Source: Oscillospiraceae bacterium
GTDB taxonomy: Bacteria; Bacillota; Clostridia; Oscillospirales; Acutalibacteraceae
DNA length: 64,000 nt
Reading direction: 5' to 3'
NCBI GenBank assembly: GCA_015065665.1
Contig: SVPX01000001.1
Location: forward strand, 1-64,000
Part shown: piece after piece, positions 35,123 to 43,918 of the stretch
Layout: every line of letters starts with the position of its first letter
How positions within the stretch are numbered: the first letter of the stretch is position 1
Made by a program: the position numbers and the translations under genes
Notes under the pieces: generated by a model
What the model saw: only the letters and a program-made list of their open reading frames with translations
Databases searched by the model: none
What the model was told of the DNA's origin: nothing

Positions 35123-36352
35123 ATGGGTTTGTTCAGAAAAAAGCCTAATCACTATGCCAAGAAGAGAAAAGACGACCGCAAGGTAATGAGTTACGAAGAT
35201 TTACCTTTGGAAGAATATGAAAAACAGAACGACTCAGGCATAAAACTTGATAAGAAGAAAATTTTTATTGCTGTTCTTATTCTTTTAGTTTTAGTTTTGT
35301 GCGTTGTAGTTTATTTTACCCGTGGCTCTATATCTTCTTGTGTCAGCAATATTGGTAAGGACGATAGTTTTACAACTCTTTTGTCAGGCTCAAAAGCAGA
35401 TGCAGGGAATTTCCGAAACTTCTCTCAGGGTATAGCATACACTTCCGATACAGGCTTTATCTGCCTTGACAGTAATGGGCAGGAAGTTTTCTCTGCTCAG
35501 CACGGATTTGCAAGACCTGTTATGAAGACTACTGATGATATTGCTCTTGTATATGACCTGGGTTCAACAGGTTTTATGATTGCAAATGATGAGGAAGTCA
35601 TACATACTTCTGATGGGGAATATAATATATATCTTGCAGATATAGCATCAAACGGCAGTTACGCCTTTGTTACTGATGAAAACGGATATAACTCCCGTTT
35701 TGCAGTTTATACTGATGACCATAAAATCCGCTATTCATATTCATTCACAGAGTGCTATATTACCTCAATGGCTCTGAATTCTGATGCAACAGGCGCGGTT
35801 ATTTGCGGTATCTCTGCAGATAATGGCAGCAGTTTGAGTATAATATATGTTGTGGACTTCTCAGAGGAAAAACCTGTTGCGAAACATACAATAGAGGGAG
35901 AGACAATCTTTGATTGTAATTATCTCAGCCGTCACAGCGTGTGCGCCATAGGCACAGATGCTTCCTATGTTATTAATGGTAGCAAGTTTTCAGGTATGAA
36001 CAAGATTTCATATAGCCAGATGACACTTACAGCATACGATATCAATACTGATGTGGGTGTGGTTGCACTTTCTCTGTCCCGTAGCGGTGACGGCAGAAAT
36101 TGTAGTGTGGAGTATGTAAACGCATCAGGCAAAATTGAAAAGACCGTTGAAACCGACAAGGCGGTTATGTCTGTCAGCACATATAAGGACAGACTTGCTG
36201 TGTGTGACGGACAGGGAGTTTATCTTTACCGTAATAACGGAGAATTTATCTCAGGTCAGAGTGTAAACTCCGATTGTAAGCAGATTCGCCTTGCATCAAC
36301 AAACTATGTGTATGTATTAGGACTTTCCCATATAAACGGAATGTCTTTCTGA
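35123..36352 (+). CDS. DUF5711-like single-pass membrane protein
   Basis: A 409-residue protein with a charged cytoplasmic N-terminus (~47 residues, with KKPNHYAKKRKDDRK), one TM helix (KIFIAVLILLVLVLCVVVYF) and a long extracytoplasmic β-repeat domain that reads like a β-propeller (repeats such as GIAYTSDTGFICLDSNGQEV and DRLAVCDGQGVYLYRNNGEF). I believe it belongs to DUF5711, whose function is unknown. It is followed 12 nt later by a CvpA gene. SD AAAGGGGG precedes the start. Confidence 0.7.
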   Translation: MGLFRKKPNHYAKKRKDDRKVMSYEDLPLEEYEKQNDSGIKLDKKKIFIAVLILLVLVLCVVVYFTRGSISSCVSNIGKDDSFTTLLSGSKADAGNFRNFSQGIAYTSDTGFICLDSNGQEVFSAQHGFARPVMKTTDDIALVYDLGSTGFMIANDEEVIHTSDGEYNIYLADIASNGSYAFVTDENGYNSRFAVYTDDHKIRYSYSFTECYITSMALNSDATGAVICGISADNGSSLSIIYVVDFSEEKPVAKHTIEGETIFDCNYLSRHSVCAIGTDASYVINGSKFSGMNKISYSQMTLTAYDINTDVGVVALSLSRSGDGRNCSVEYVNASGKIEKTVETDKAVMSVSTYKDRLAVCDGQGVYLYRNNGEFISGQSVNSDCKQIRLASTNYVYVLGLSHINGMSF

Positions 36353-36364
36353 TTTGGAGGCTAT

Positions 36365-37102
36365 ATGATTTACGATATAGTTATATTGATTATCCTTCTT
36401 GTATTTCTGATTATCGGTTTGAGCAAGGGTGCAGCAAAAACTCTGCTTTCTCTTATGGCGGTAGTACTTGCAGGTGTAGTCAGTATCTTAATGGCAAAAT
36501 TTCTTTCTCAGTTTATCTTTGATGCTTTTATCCGCGCTTCTCTTGAGAGCAAGATATCAGATGTGCTTACAAATTCCCCAATGGGTTCTGTAGCGCAGAC
36601 AACAGCAGATGTTTTGTCAGTAATTCCCTCTTTCATTGTGTCTGTAATGGCTTTCTTCGGTGTATCACAGACATCGTTCGAGTCTTATTGCTCAGATACA
36701 ATTGCTGAAAAAGGAAATCTTGCTGCAGAGTCTATCACTGAAGCAATTATGCCCACAATCACAGGGCTTATCGGCATTGTACTTTGCGTTATACTTTTTG
36801 TGCTTCTCTGTTTCCTGCTCAAGAAAATAGCAAAGGTTATCTCAAAGATTTTCCGTTTGCCATTAATCCGCGTGGTGGATTCAATCCTTGGTGGTGTTCT
36901 TGGCCTTGCAGAGGGTTTTGTGGTTGTTACACTTTTGGTGGTACTCTGGAATCTTTTGATTCCTCTTTTTCCTGCAGACTGGACTTTTGTCAGTCAGGAG
37001 TACATAGATACCTCCCATCTCTTCGGATTTATAAGTAATGGTGGTATCGTAGATTTAGTTCGTAATTTTACATATTCTACAGATAAGATTATTAATTTGT
37101 AA
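36365..37102 (+). CDS. CvpA family membrane protein
   Basis: A 245-residue protein with four hydrophobic segments: residues 4-40 (VILIILLVFLIIGLSKGAAKT, trimmed), 88-105, 135-160 and 178-205. The glycine-rich motif FLIIGLSKGAAKTLLSL near the N-terminus and RVVDSILGGVLGLAEGFVVV near the end are typical of CvpA/colicin V production-like proteins, whose role in envelope function is still poorly defined. Genes on both sides are membrane-linked (DUF5711, pgsA). Confidence 0.85.
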   Translation: MIYDIVILIILLVFLIIGLSKGAAKTLLSLMAVVLAGVVSILMAKFLSQFIFDAFIRASLESKISDVLTNSPMGSVAQTTADVLSVIPSFIVSVMAFFGVSQTSFESYCSDTIAEKGNLAAESITEAIMPTITGLIGIVLCVILFVLLCFLLKKIAKVISKIFRLPLIRVVDSILGGVLGLAEGFVVVTLLVVLWNLLIPLFPADWTFVSQEYIDTSHLFGFISNGGIVDLVRNFTYSTDKIINL

Positions 37103-37120
37103 GGTATAGGAGTCTTTTTA

Positions 37121-37723
37121 ATGGAGTGGAATAAAGATAAAAAGGTGGATTTCAGGTATATTTTTACTGTACCTAATATTCTTAGTTATTTCAGAATTAT
37201 CCTTATCGTACCCTTTGTTATTCTTTTTCTGAAAGATAAATATATTCCGGCGGCTGTGTGTCTGTTGCTGTCGGGACTTACTGATTGTGTTGACGGCTTT
37301 TTAGCAAGAAAACTCAATCAGATAACAGAACTTGGCAAGATGCTTGACCCTGTTGCTGATAAACTCACATTACTTTCTGTTGGTGTTTGCGTTATGATTG
37401 CAGAGCCTATGGTAGTTCCTGTTGTTATCATTCTTATGATCAAGGATCTTCTGATGCTTATCGGCGCTTCTGTATTGCTCAGAAAAAAAGTTCAGCCTTG
37501 TGCCTCAGAGTGGTATGGCAAAGTGGGAACAATCTGTTTCTATGTTTCAGTAGTAGCAATAGTTGTTTTTGATATTGTACTGAAGATTGAAAAATTCAAT
37601 ATCGTTTCACTTATTATGCTGTCAGTTACAGCCTGCGTTATGATATATTCCCTCATCAGATACTATCAGATTTTCAGAGAAATGATGAAGAAAGTTAAAG
37701 AAGAATCAGAGGCAAAGAATTAA
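37121..37723 (+). CDS. pgsA: CDP-diacylglycerol-glycerol-3-phosphate phosphatidyltransferase PgsA
   Basis: A 200-residue integral membrane enzyme making phosphatidylglycerolphosphate. The CDP-alcohol phosphatidyltransferase motif is complete: DCVDGFLARKLNQITELGKM followed by LDPVADKLT, supplying the DxxDGxxAR...GxxxDxxxD residues. The N-terminal FTVPNILSYFRIILIVPFV is typical of PgsA. About five TM helices. The alternative headgroup acceptor cannot be excluded from sequence alone. Confidence 0.92.
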   Translation: MEWNKDKKVDFRYIFTVPNILSYFRIILIVPFVILFLKDKYIPAAVCLLLSGLTDCVDGFLARKLNQITELGKMLDPVADKLTLLSVGVCVMIAEPMVVPVVIILMIKDLLMLIGASVLLRKKVQPCASEWYGKVGTICFYVSVVAIVVFDIVLKIEKFNIVSLIMLSVTACVMIYSLIRYYQIFREMMKKVKEESEAKN

Positions 37724-37764
37724 TATAATCCTTTAACCTCTGACTTTATATAAAGGAGAATGTT

Positions 37765-40107
37765 ATGTTATGTTCAAGATGCGGTAAACGCACCGCAGTA
37801 GTTTTTGTTTCAAACAATACAAACGATTCCAACACTGTAGGCTATTGCCTTACCTGTGCAAGGGAATTAGGTATAAAGCCTGTTGATGACCTGATGAAGA
37901 AAATGGGTATTTCCGATGAGGATTTACAGGCTATGGAAGAGCAGATGGGCCCCATGATGGAAAGTCTTGCTGATGGGGGTGACCTTTCTGAGATGATGCA
38001 GGGAATGAACCCTGAGGAAATGGGTGTAGAAGAAGCAGAAAGTGCAGATGGCGAGGATTTTACTCCCGGCGGTGCACCTGCGTTCCCCAGTTTTTTCAAT
38101 AACTTTTTCGGCAACCAGAATGGCGGCAGTCAGGGTTCGGGTACTCCGAATCCCGAACAGGGCAAATCCAGAAAGCAGGAAAAGAAAGAGAAGAAAGAGA
38201 GAAAGTTCCTCTCTATGTATTGTGAGGATTTAACCCGCAAAGCCCGAGAAGGAAAGATTGACCGTGTTATTGGCAGAGATAAAGAAATCGAGCGTGTAAT
38301 CCAGATTCTCTCCAGACGTACAAAGAACAACCCCTGTCTTATTGGTGAGCCCGGTGTAGGTAAGACCGCAATTGCCGAGGGACTTGCACTGAGAATTGCT
38401 ACAGGTGATGTACCTGCAAGACTTAAGAATAAAGAAATTCACCTGCTGGATTTAACAGCACTTGTTGCAGGCACTCAGTTCAGAGGCCAGTTTGAAAGCC
38501 GTATCAAAGGACTTACTCAGGAAGTAAAGAACCTTGGTAATATCATCCTCTTTATCGATGAGGTGCATAACCTTGTAGGTACAGGTGATGCCGAGGGCAC
38601 AATGAATGCGGCAAACATCCTCAAACCTGCTTTATCCCGCGGCGAGATTCAGGTTGTAGGTGCTACAACTTTCAATGAATATAGAAAGTATATCGAGAAG
38701 GACTCTGCTTTAGAGCGCCGTTTCCAGCCTGTAAAGGTTGCAGAACCCTCTATTTCCGAGGCTATTGAAGTGCTTGAGGGTATCAAGGATTACTATGCAA
38801 TGCACCACAATGTAACTGTGGGGGAGGATATTATCCGCAAGGCGGTAATTTTCTCTGAGAGATACATTACAGACCGTTTTCTGCCCGATAAAGCTATCGA
38901 CCTTCTTGACGAGGCTTGTGCCTGTGCATCTCTTCGCAATAAAGAGCGTGAGCGCTACGATAAACTTACAGACGAGAAAAAGAAGCTTCAGCTTCAGCAG
39001 GAAAAACTCAAGACAGCAGAGCAGATTGACTACGAGCAGATTGCAACTGTAAAGAGTGAACTTGCAAGAGTTGACCAGCAACTTGCAGATATCCCCGAAG
39101 AAGCACTGCAGACTGCAGTTACTGAAGAGGATTTGGCAAAGGTAATCGAACTTTGGACAGGTATTCCTTCAACACATGTGCGAGAAAACGAACTTGCAAA
39201 ACTTGCTAACATCGAAATGCAGATGAAGGAGAAAATCATCGGTCAGGACGAGGCAGTAAAGGTACTTGCAAATGCAATCAAGCGTAGCCGAGTTCAGATT
39301 TCTCCACGCCGCAGACCTGCATCCTTTATCTTTGTAGGTCCCACCGGTGTAGGTAAAACCGAGCTTGTAAAAGTGCTCTCCGAACTTCTTTTTGATACAC
39401 CCGAGACTCTCATCCGCCTCGATATGTCTGAGTTTATGGAGAAACACTCTGTGTCCAAAATCATCGGTTCACCTCCCGGATATGTTGGTTATGACGAGGC
39501 AGGACAGGTAACAGAAAAAGTCCGCCGCCGTCCATATTCCGTTCTCCTCTTTGATGAGATTGAGAAGGCACATCCCGATGTGCTTAATATCCTTCTGCAG
39601 ATTCTTGATGAGGGTAAACTTACCGATGCTCACGGCAGAGTTGTCAACTTTGAAAATACTGTTATTGTTATGACAAGTAACGCAGGCTCCGATAAGAAAG
39701 AGAATGCAATGGGCTTTGCAAAGAGCGAGGCTGACGCAACCCGCGAAAAGGTTATGAAGGCTCTCTCTGAGTTCCTTCGTCCCGAGTTTATTGCCCGTGT
39801 TGACGAGATTCTTGTGTTCCGTCATCTTGATAAGGATGACCTTACAAAGATTGCATCCCTTATGCTCTCAGAGTATGTCGACACTCTTAAGGAAAAGGGA
39901 ATCCAGTTCACTTATAATGAGGAAGTGTGTGCTTATCTTTCTCAGAAGATTGTTGACGGCAGAAGCGGTGCCCGTGACCTTCGCAACATAATCCGCAAAG
40001 AGGTGGAAGAACTTATTGCTGAGGAGATGATTGTCCGCGGTGAGGGCGGAATCATCGGCATCAACCTGACCGTTTCTGAGGGTAGCATCAGATTGGAAGT
40101 TCTGTAA
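37765..40107 (+). CDS. Clp protease ATPase, ClpC-type, with N-terminal zinc finger
   Basis: A 780-residue AAA+ unfoldase with two ATPase domains (Walker A GEPGVGKTAI and GPTGVGKTELVK; Walker B LFIDEVHNLVG and LLFDEIEKAHPD), a coiled middle domain (~residues 395-450) and a C-terminal D2-small domain. The usual ClpN repeat domain is absent; instead residues 1-35 carry CSRCGKRTAVVFV and CLTCARELG, a four-cysteine zinc finger like that of McsA/UvrB-linked proteins, then an acidic Met-rich linker. It is predicted to feed substrates to ClpP. It is preceded by AAAGGAG. Confidence 0.92.
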   Translation: MLCSRCGKRTAVVFVSNNTNDSNTVGYCLTCARELGIKPVDDLMKKMGISDEDLQAMEEQMGPMMESLADGGDLSEMMQGMNPEEMGVEEAESADGEDFTPGGAPAFPSFFNNFFGNQNGGSQGSGTPNPEQGKSRKQEKKEKKERKFLSMYCEDLTRKAREGKIDRVIGRDKEIERVIQILSRRTKNNPCLIGEPGVGKTAIAEGLALRIATGDVPARLKNKEIHLLDLTALVAGTQFRGQFESRIKGLTQEVKNLGNIILFIDEVHNLVGTGDAEGTMNAANILKPALSRGEIQVVGATTFNEYRKYIEKDSALERRFQPVKVAEPSISEAIEVLEGIKDYYAMHHNVTVGEDIIRKAVIFSERYITDRFLPDKAIDLLDEACACASLRNKERERYDKLTDEKKKLQLQQEKLKTAEQIDYEQIATVKSELARVDQQLADIPEEALQTAVTEEDLAKVIELWTGIPSTHVRENELAKLANIEMQMKEKIIGQDEAVKVLANAIKRSRVQISPRRRPASFIFVGPTGVGKTELVKVLSELLFDTPETLIRLDMSEFMEKHSVSKIIGSPPGYVGYDEAGQVTEKVRRRPYSVLLFDEIEKAHPDVLNILLQILDEGKLTDAHGRVVNFENTVIVMTSNAGSDKKENAMGFAKSEADATREKVMKALSEFLRPEFIARVDEILVFRHLDKDDLTKIASLMLSEYVDTLKEKGIQFTYNEEVCAYLSQKIVDGRSGARDLRNIIRKEVEELIAEEMIVRGEGGIIGINLTVSEGSIRLEVL

Positions 40108-40126
40108 CATAAAATGTATATAGTAT

Positions 40127-40157
40127 AAAAGACCGCTGATTATTCAGCGGCCTTTTT
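40127..40157. terminator. Bidirectional terminator after the Clp ATPase gene
   Basis: AAAAGACCGCTGA and TCAGCGGCCTTTTT arms. The EamA gene's stop codon lies inside the hairpin. Confidence 0.85.
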
Positions 40158-41063
40158 GTTATCAGATGTGGTTTTTTGATTGACTCCCCATACTCCTGCT
40201 ATAATCAGTACACAGCAGATAAGTTGAGAAACAGATAATTTTTCTCCCAGAATAAAGATTCCTGCCAATACGGACACAACAGTAATAAGATTAGAGAAAG
40301 ATGCTGAGCGTACAGGAGTTAGTATGGTTGTGGAGTAGTTATAAAGCATAAATGCCACAATAGATGAAGCAACCGAAAGATACAGTATTGCACCAATGAA
40401 TTCAAAAGATGTAAATGCAGAGGTAATCTCAGTTATGTATCTGCCTCTGAGTCCTATGGTTGCAATTACATTGAATCCAACAGTACCCACAAGGAACATT
40501 ATGTATGTCCGCTCAAAGGGGGAGTAATGCTCAGATTCAGTACGGCTGAGAATATTGAACACAGCAGCACACAAAGCAGCACCAAGCAAAAGTATTATAC
40601 CAAGAAGTTTATTCTTTGCTCCGTTGTCAGCAAGAATACTAATAACTGAGATAGATATAAGTGACAGCAACGAGAACAATACCTGCCTGAGTGTAGGTTT
40701 TTCTCTTAAGAATACCACAGACAATACAATAACAATAACAGGTACAAGAGAAATGATTACTCCGGATATTGCACTTGATGTGTTTTCAATTCCGTATAAT
40801 TCAAGGATGAAATACAGCAAAGGCTGGGCTATAGACATCATCAGTATTCTTTTCTTGGGTTTGCCTTTGAATTTAAGTTTTACTATACCTGTAAGCCATA
40901 GCAGATTCATCACAGCAAAGGCTATAGTGAATCTGGATGCCAGTATAACAAGAGGATGTGCGTATTTCAGAGAAACCTTTGAAAAAAGAAAACTGAATCC
41001 AAAAATCAGATTTACAATCAGCGCCGCTAAAGAACCCTTTAACTGATTAGTTTTGTCGGGCAT
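40140..41063 (-). CDS. EamA/DMT family transporter
   Basis: A 307-residue membrane protein with ten hydrophobic helices arranged as two EamA repeats. The N-terminal repeat has GSLAALIVNLIFGFSFLFSK and the second GIILLLGAALCAAVFNILSR. Drug/metabolite transporters of this group export amino acids or other small molecules; the substrate is unknown. It follows the ABC-F gene on the same strand by 30 nt, perhaps as one transcript. Confidence 0.9.
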   Translation of the reverse strand: MPDKTNQLKGSLAALIVNLIFGFSFLFSKVSLKYAHPLVILASRFTIAFAVMNLLWLTGIVKLKFKGKPKKRILMMSIAQPLLYFILELYGIENTSSAISGVIISLVPVIVIVLSVVFLREKPTLRQVLFSLLSLISISVISILADNGAKNKLLGIILLLGAALCAAVFNILSRTESEHYSPFERTYIMFLVGTVGFNVIATIGLRGRYITEITSAFTSFEFIGAILYLSVASSIVAFMLYNYSTTILTPVRSASFSNLITVVSVLAGIFILGEKLSVSQLICCVLIIAGVWGVNQKTTSDNKKAAE

Positions 41064-41093
41064 ATAAACACCTTCAGTATATGTGAAATGTTA

Positions 41094-42650
41094 TCAGAAA
41101 ATTTTTGTGGTCCATTTGGTGCAGTCCCAAACCTCATCAACTACATCAAGATAGAATTCAGGTTCGTGACAGATAAGCAGAATACTGCCTCTGTATTCTC
41201 TCAGAGCCCGTTTAAGTTCTTCCTTAGCATCAACGTCAAGGTGGTTTGTAGGCTCGTCAAGAAGGAGAATGTTTGTATCCTTGTTGATGAGTTTGCAAAG
41301 TCTCACCTTTGCCTGTTCGCCACCGCTTAAAACTCTCACCTGACTCTCAATGTGCTTTGTGGTAAGTCCGCATTTTGCAAGGGCGGCTCTGACTTCATGC
41401 TGATTAAGAGAGGGGAATTCCTTCCATATTTCTTCAATACAGGTAACAGTCATATCGCCTGTGAATTCCTGCTCAAAGTAGCCAATCATCAGGTTGTCAC
41501 CCAGCTCAACCTTGCCTGAAAGGGGAGGGGTGATTCCAAGAATACTTTTAAGAAGTGTACTCTTACCGATACCATTTGCACCAACCAGGGCAATCTTCTG
41601 ACCTCTCTCCATGTGGATTGTAAGAGGCTTTGAAAGTGGCTCGTCATATCCGATAACAAGTTCCTCTGTCTCAAAGATGAACTTGCCGGGTGCTCTGCCA
41701 ACTCTGAAGTTGAACTCAGGTTTTGGCTTCTCCTGTGCCAGTTCAATAACATCCATTTTATCAAGGAGCTTCTGTCTGGACATTGCCATATTTCTGGTTG
41801 ATACTCTTGCTTTGTTTCGTGCAACAAAGTCTTTAAGTTCGCTGATTTCCTGCTGCTGACGCTTGTAGGCTGCCTCAAGCTGAGCCTTCTTCATAGCGTG
41901 TACTTCTTCAAAGTGGTGATAGTCACCAACATATCTCTCAAGTTTCTGATTCTCCATGTGATAGATAATGTTGATAACCTCGTTGAGGAAGGGGATATCG
42001 TGAGAAATAAGAATAAATGCGTTTTCGTAGTCAATAAGATATCTTTTGAGCCAGTTGATATGTTCCTCGTCAAGATAGTTTGTAGGCTCGTCAAGAAGGA
42101 GAATGTCGGGCTTTTCAAGGAGAAGTTTTGCAAGGAGGACCTTTGTCCTCTGTCCACCGCTTAAGTCTGTTACATCTCTCTCAAGTCCCAGGTCTGCAAG
42201 TCCCAAAGCTCGTGCAACTTCTTCAACCTTTGCATCAATAACATAGAAGTCGTGGAGTGTGAGTGCATCCTGAATTGTGCCTAATTCCTCAAGCATTTCA
42301 GCCATCTCATCTTCGTCTGCATCTCCCAGTTTGTCACAGATTTCGTTCATCTTTTCTTCCATTTCAAAGAGGTAGGAAAAAGCAGATTTCAGCACTTCCT
42401 CAATAGTCATACCTGCTTTCAGCACAGTGTGCTGGTCAAGGTATCCTACTCTGACATTCTTTGACCATTCAACCTTGCCTTCGTCAGGCATAAGCTTACC
42501 TGTAACAATATTCATAAATGTGGACTTACCTTCGCCGTTTGCACCGATAAGTCCGATATGCTCACCTTTCAGAAGGCGGAAAGATACATCATCAAATATA
42601 GCCCTGTCACCGAATCCGTGAGTCAGATGCTCAACATTAAGTATACTCAT
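41094..42650 (-). CDS. ABC-F family ATPase (YbiT/YdiF-like)
   Basis: A 518-residue soluble protein with two ABC domains: Walker A GANGEGKSTFMN and GANGIGKSTLLK, signatures LSGGQRTKVLLA and LSGGEQAKVRLC, Walker B LLLDEPTNYLD and LLLDEPTNHLD. The linker between them is charged and helical (MKKAQLEAAYKRQQQEISEL), the P-site tRNA-interacting segment of ribosome-acting ABC-F factors. No TM segments. Housekeeping translation factor rather than resistance is the more likely role, since the linker is short, but this is inference. Confidence 0.92.
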   Translation of the reverse strand: MSILNVEHLTHGFGDRAIFDDVSFRLLKGEHIGLIGANGEGKSTFMNIVTGKLMPDEGKVEWSKNVRVGYLDQHTVLKAGMTIEEVLKSAFSYLFEMEEKMNEICDKLGDADEDEMAEMLEELGTIQDALTLHDFYVIDAKVEEVARALGLADLGLERDVTDLSGGQRTKVLLAKLLLEKPDILLLDEPTNYLDEEHINWLKRYLIDYENAFILISHDIPFLNEVINIIYHMENQKLERYVGDYHHFEEVHAMKKAQLEAAYKRQQQEISELKDFVARNKARVSTRNMAMSRQKLLDKMDVIELAQEKPKPEFNFRVGRAPGKFIFETEELVIGYDEPLSKPLTIHMERGQKIALVGANGIGKSTLLKSILGITPPLSGKVELGDNLMIGYFEQEFTGDMTVTCIEEIWKEFPSLNQHEVRAALAKCGLTTKHIESQVRVLSGGEQAKVRLCKLINKDTNILLLDEPTNHLDVDAKEELKRALREYRGSILLICHEPEFYLDVVDEVWDCTKWTTKIF

Positions 42651-42685
42651 AATAAACTCCTTAGTTTATAATAAACATCCTGAAA

Positions 42686-42714
42686 ATTATATCATACATA
42701 GATTTTTTTGACAA
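42686..42714 (-). promoter_or_regulatory. Promoter for ABC-F gene
   Basis: On the minus strand, TTGTCA, a 17-nt spacer and TATAAT, ~35 nt before the start codon. Confidence 0.8.
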
Positions 42715-42727
42715 CTTGCGAATATAA

Positions 42728-42767
42728 CAAAAAACAGCAGATGTACTCGTTTACATCTGCTGTTTCT
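42728..42767 (-). terminator. Terminator after DUF3021 gene
   Basis: On the minus strand, AACAGCAGATGTA and TACATCTGCTGTT arms then TTTT. Confidence 0.85.
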
Positions 42768-42782
42768 GTGTAGAAATGTGTA

Positions 42783-43175
42783 TTATTTGTTCTGGAGGGT
42801 TTCGTTGATTTTCTTAGCCTCTGCTCTTGCAGTCAGAAGTGTTACTGTATAGATTGCAGCATATATGACAGCAAAAACAGGCAGTATATAAAGAACAAAC
42901 TGTAATATGTTCTCTGTGTAGTTCAGAATTGCACAGGCGCCGCAAGTGATTAAGATGCATCCCAGACAATGAATTACTGTAATAAGGGGGAGAGAAAGTT
43001 TCTGAATGTTAAAAAGATTTGTGAGCAATCCAAAGAGTGCTGAAGCAATCAGCCACACAAGAAACTCTTTTATAACAGCATTCCAACCACCGAATAAGGC
43101 CATACAAATAATTGTAACGGGCATTCCGATGCCGATACCTGTCAGACAGGTTCCAATAATATTTTTAAGTTTCAT
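42783..43175 (-). CDS. DUF3021 family membrane protein
   Basis: A 130-residue protein with four hydrophobic helices (GTCLTGIGIGMPVTIICMALF, FLVWLIASALFGLLTNLF, a cysteine-containing third and a fourth near residues 95-115). The composition and pairing with a LytTR regulator just upstream match DUF3021. In other Firmicutes such pairs act as a membrane-anchored control of the LytTR DNA-binding protein, sensing an unknown signal. The stop is followed by its own terminator. Confidence 0.82.
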   Translation of the reverse strand: MKLKNIIGTCLTGIGIGMPVTIICMALFGGWNAVIKEFLVWLIASALFGLLTNLFNIQKLSLPLITVIHCLGCILITCGACAILNYTENILQFVLYILPVFAVIYAAIYTVTLLTARAEAKKINETLQNK

Positions 43176-43187
43176 AGCAATACCTCC

Positions 43188-43625
43188 TCAGATTTTACTC
43201 TTGAATTCTTTGAAATACTTTCTTGATATAGTCAGAGTTTCTTTTCTGTCCTTAAGTCTCAGAGTATAATTTCCGCTGAATTCAGCAGAAACGGATTTCA
43301 CAAAGTCGATGTTTACAATAGTGCCTTTGTTAATCTGAGCAAATGGCAGGGATGACAGGAAATCCTTCAGTTCATAGAGTTTCTGTTTTGCTGTGTAGAT
43401 TCCGTCTTTTGATGTAACGGTGATTTTACCTTCGTCTGCTTCAAGATATACAACATCTTTTGCGTCAACAAGGAACTGCTCATCTTCTCTGAATAGTATC
43501 AGTTTGCCTTTGCTGTTTCCTGCATTTATGTAGTTTATCAGGGCGATAACTTCTTCGCTTGATATATCGCCTCTGACTATGATTTCGGTTTCACCTGTGC
43601 TGACAGGTTCAAGTGTGAGTTTCAT
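43188..43625 (-). CDS. LytTR-type DNA-binding regulator
   Basis: A 145-residue protein. The C-terminal ~95 residues fit a LytTR domain: KDVVYLEADEGKITVTSKDG, QINKGTIVNIDFVKSV and GNYTLRLKDRKETLTISRKY. The N-terminal ~45 residues (KLTLEPVSTGETEIIVRGDI) replace a receiver domain, as in stand-alone LytTR proteins. It is paired with DUF3021 12 nt downstream, the usual regulator/membrane partner arrangement; autoregulation is likely but no operator repeats were identified. Confidence 0.88.
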   Translation of the reverse strand: MKLTLEPVSTGETEIIVRGDISSEEVIALINYINAGNSKGKLILFREDEQFLVDAKDVVYLEADEGKITVTSKDGIYTAKQKLYELKDFLSSLPFAQINKGTIVNIDFVKSVSAEFSGNYTLRLKDRKETLTISRKYFKEFKSKI

Positions 43626-43692
43626 TTTTATACCCTCTTTTTTAATATATGAGAATATTATACACTATTTCTTGCTGTTTGTCATAAGTTTT

Positions 43693-43881
43693 TTATTTGT
43701 TATTTTCTGCTTCGTCTCTAATGAGACTTGCAAGACTTGCACAAGCAAGACCGATTGCAAGAAGCAGAACAGCGTTGCCAAGTGTGATTGATTCCATAAT
43801 AAGCAGGGCTGTTACCGCTACGCCCATTGCCAGACTTACTGCCTTAGTGATAAGTTTTACAAAGTTTTTGAAGTTTTTCAT
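43693..43881 (-). CDS. Small two-helix membrane protein (62 aa)
   Basis: A 62-residue hydrophobic protein (about residues 10-52; ITKAVSLAMGVAVTALLIME, then LGNAVLLLAIGLACASLASL) with a charged tail (RDEAENNK). The start ATG at 43881 follows AAAGGAGA; the in-frame upstream extension lacks an SD. It lies between a hydrolase gene and the LytTR gene on the same strand, so it may be part of that regulated unit. I do not recognise a family. Confidence 0.6.
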   Translation of the reverse strand: MKNFKNFVKLITKAVSLAMGVAVTALLIMESITLGNAVLLLAIGLACASLASLIRDEAENNK

Positions 43882-43918
43882 AATTATTTCTCCTTTGAAA
43901 TAGAATTGTGTTTTTTGA

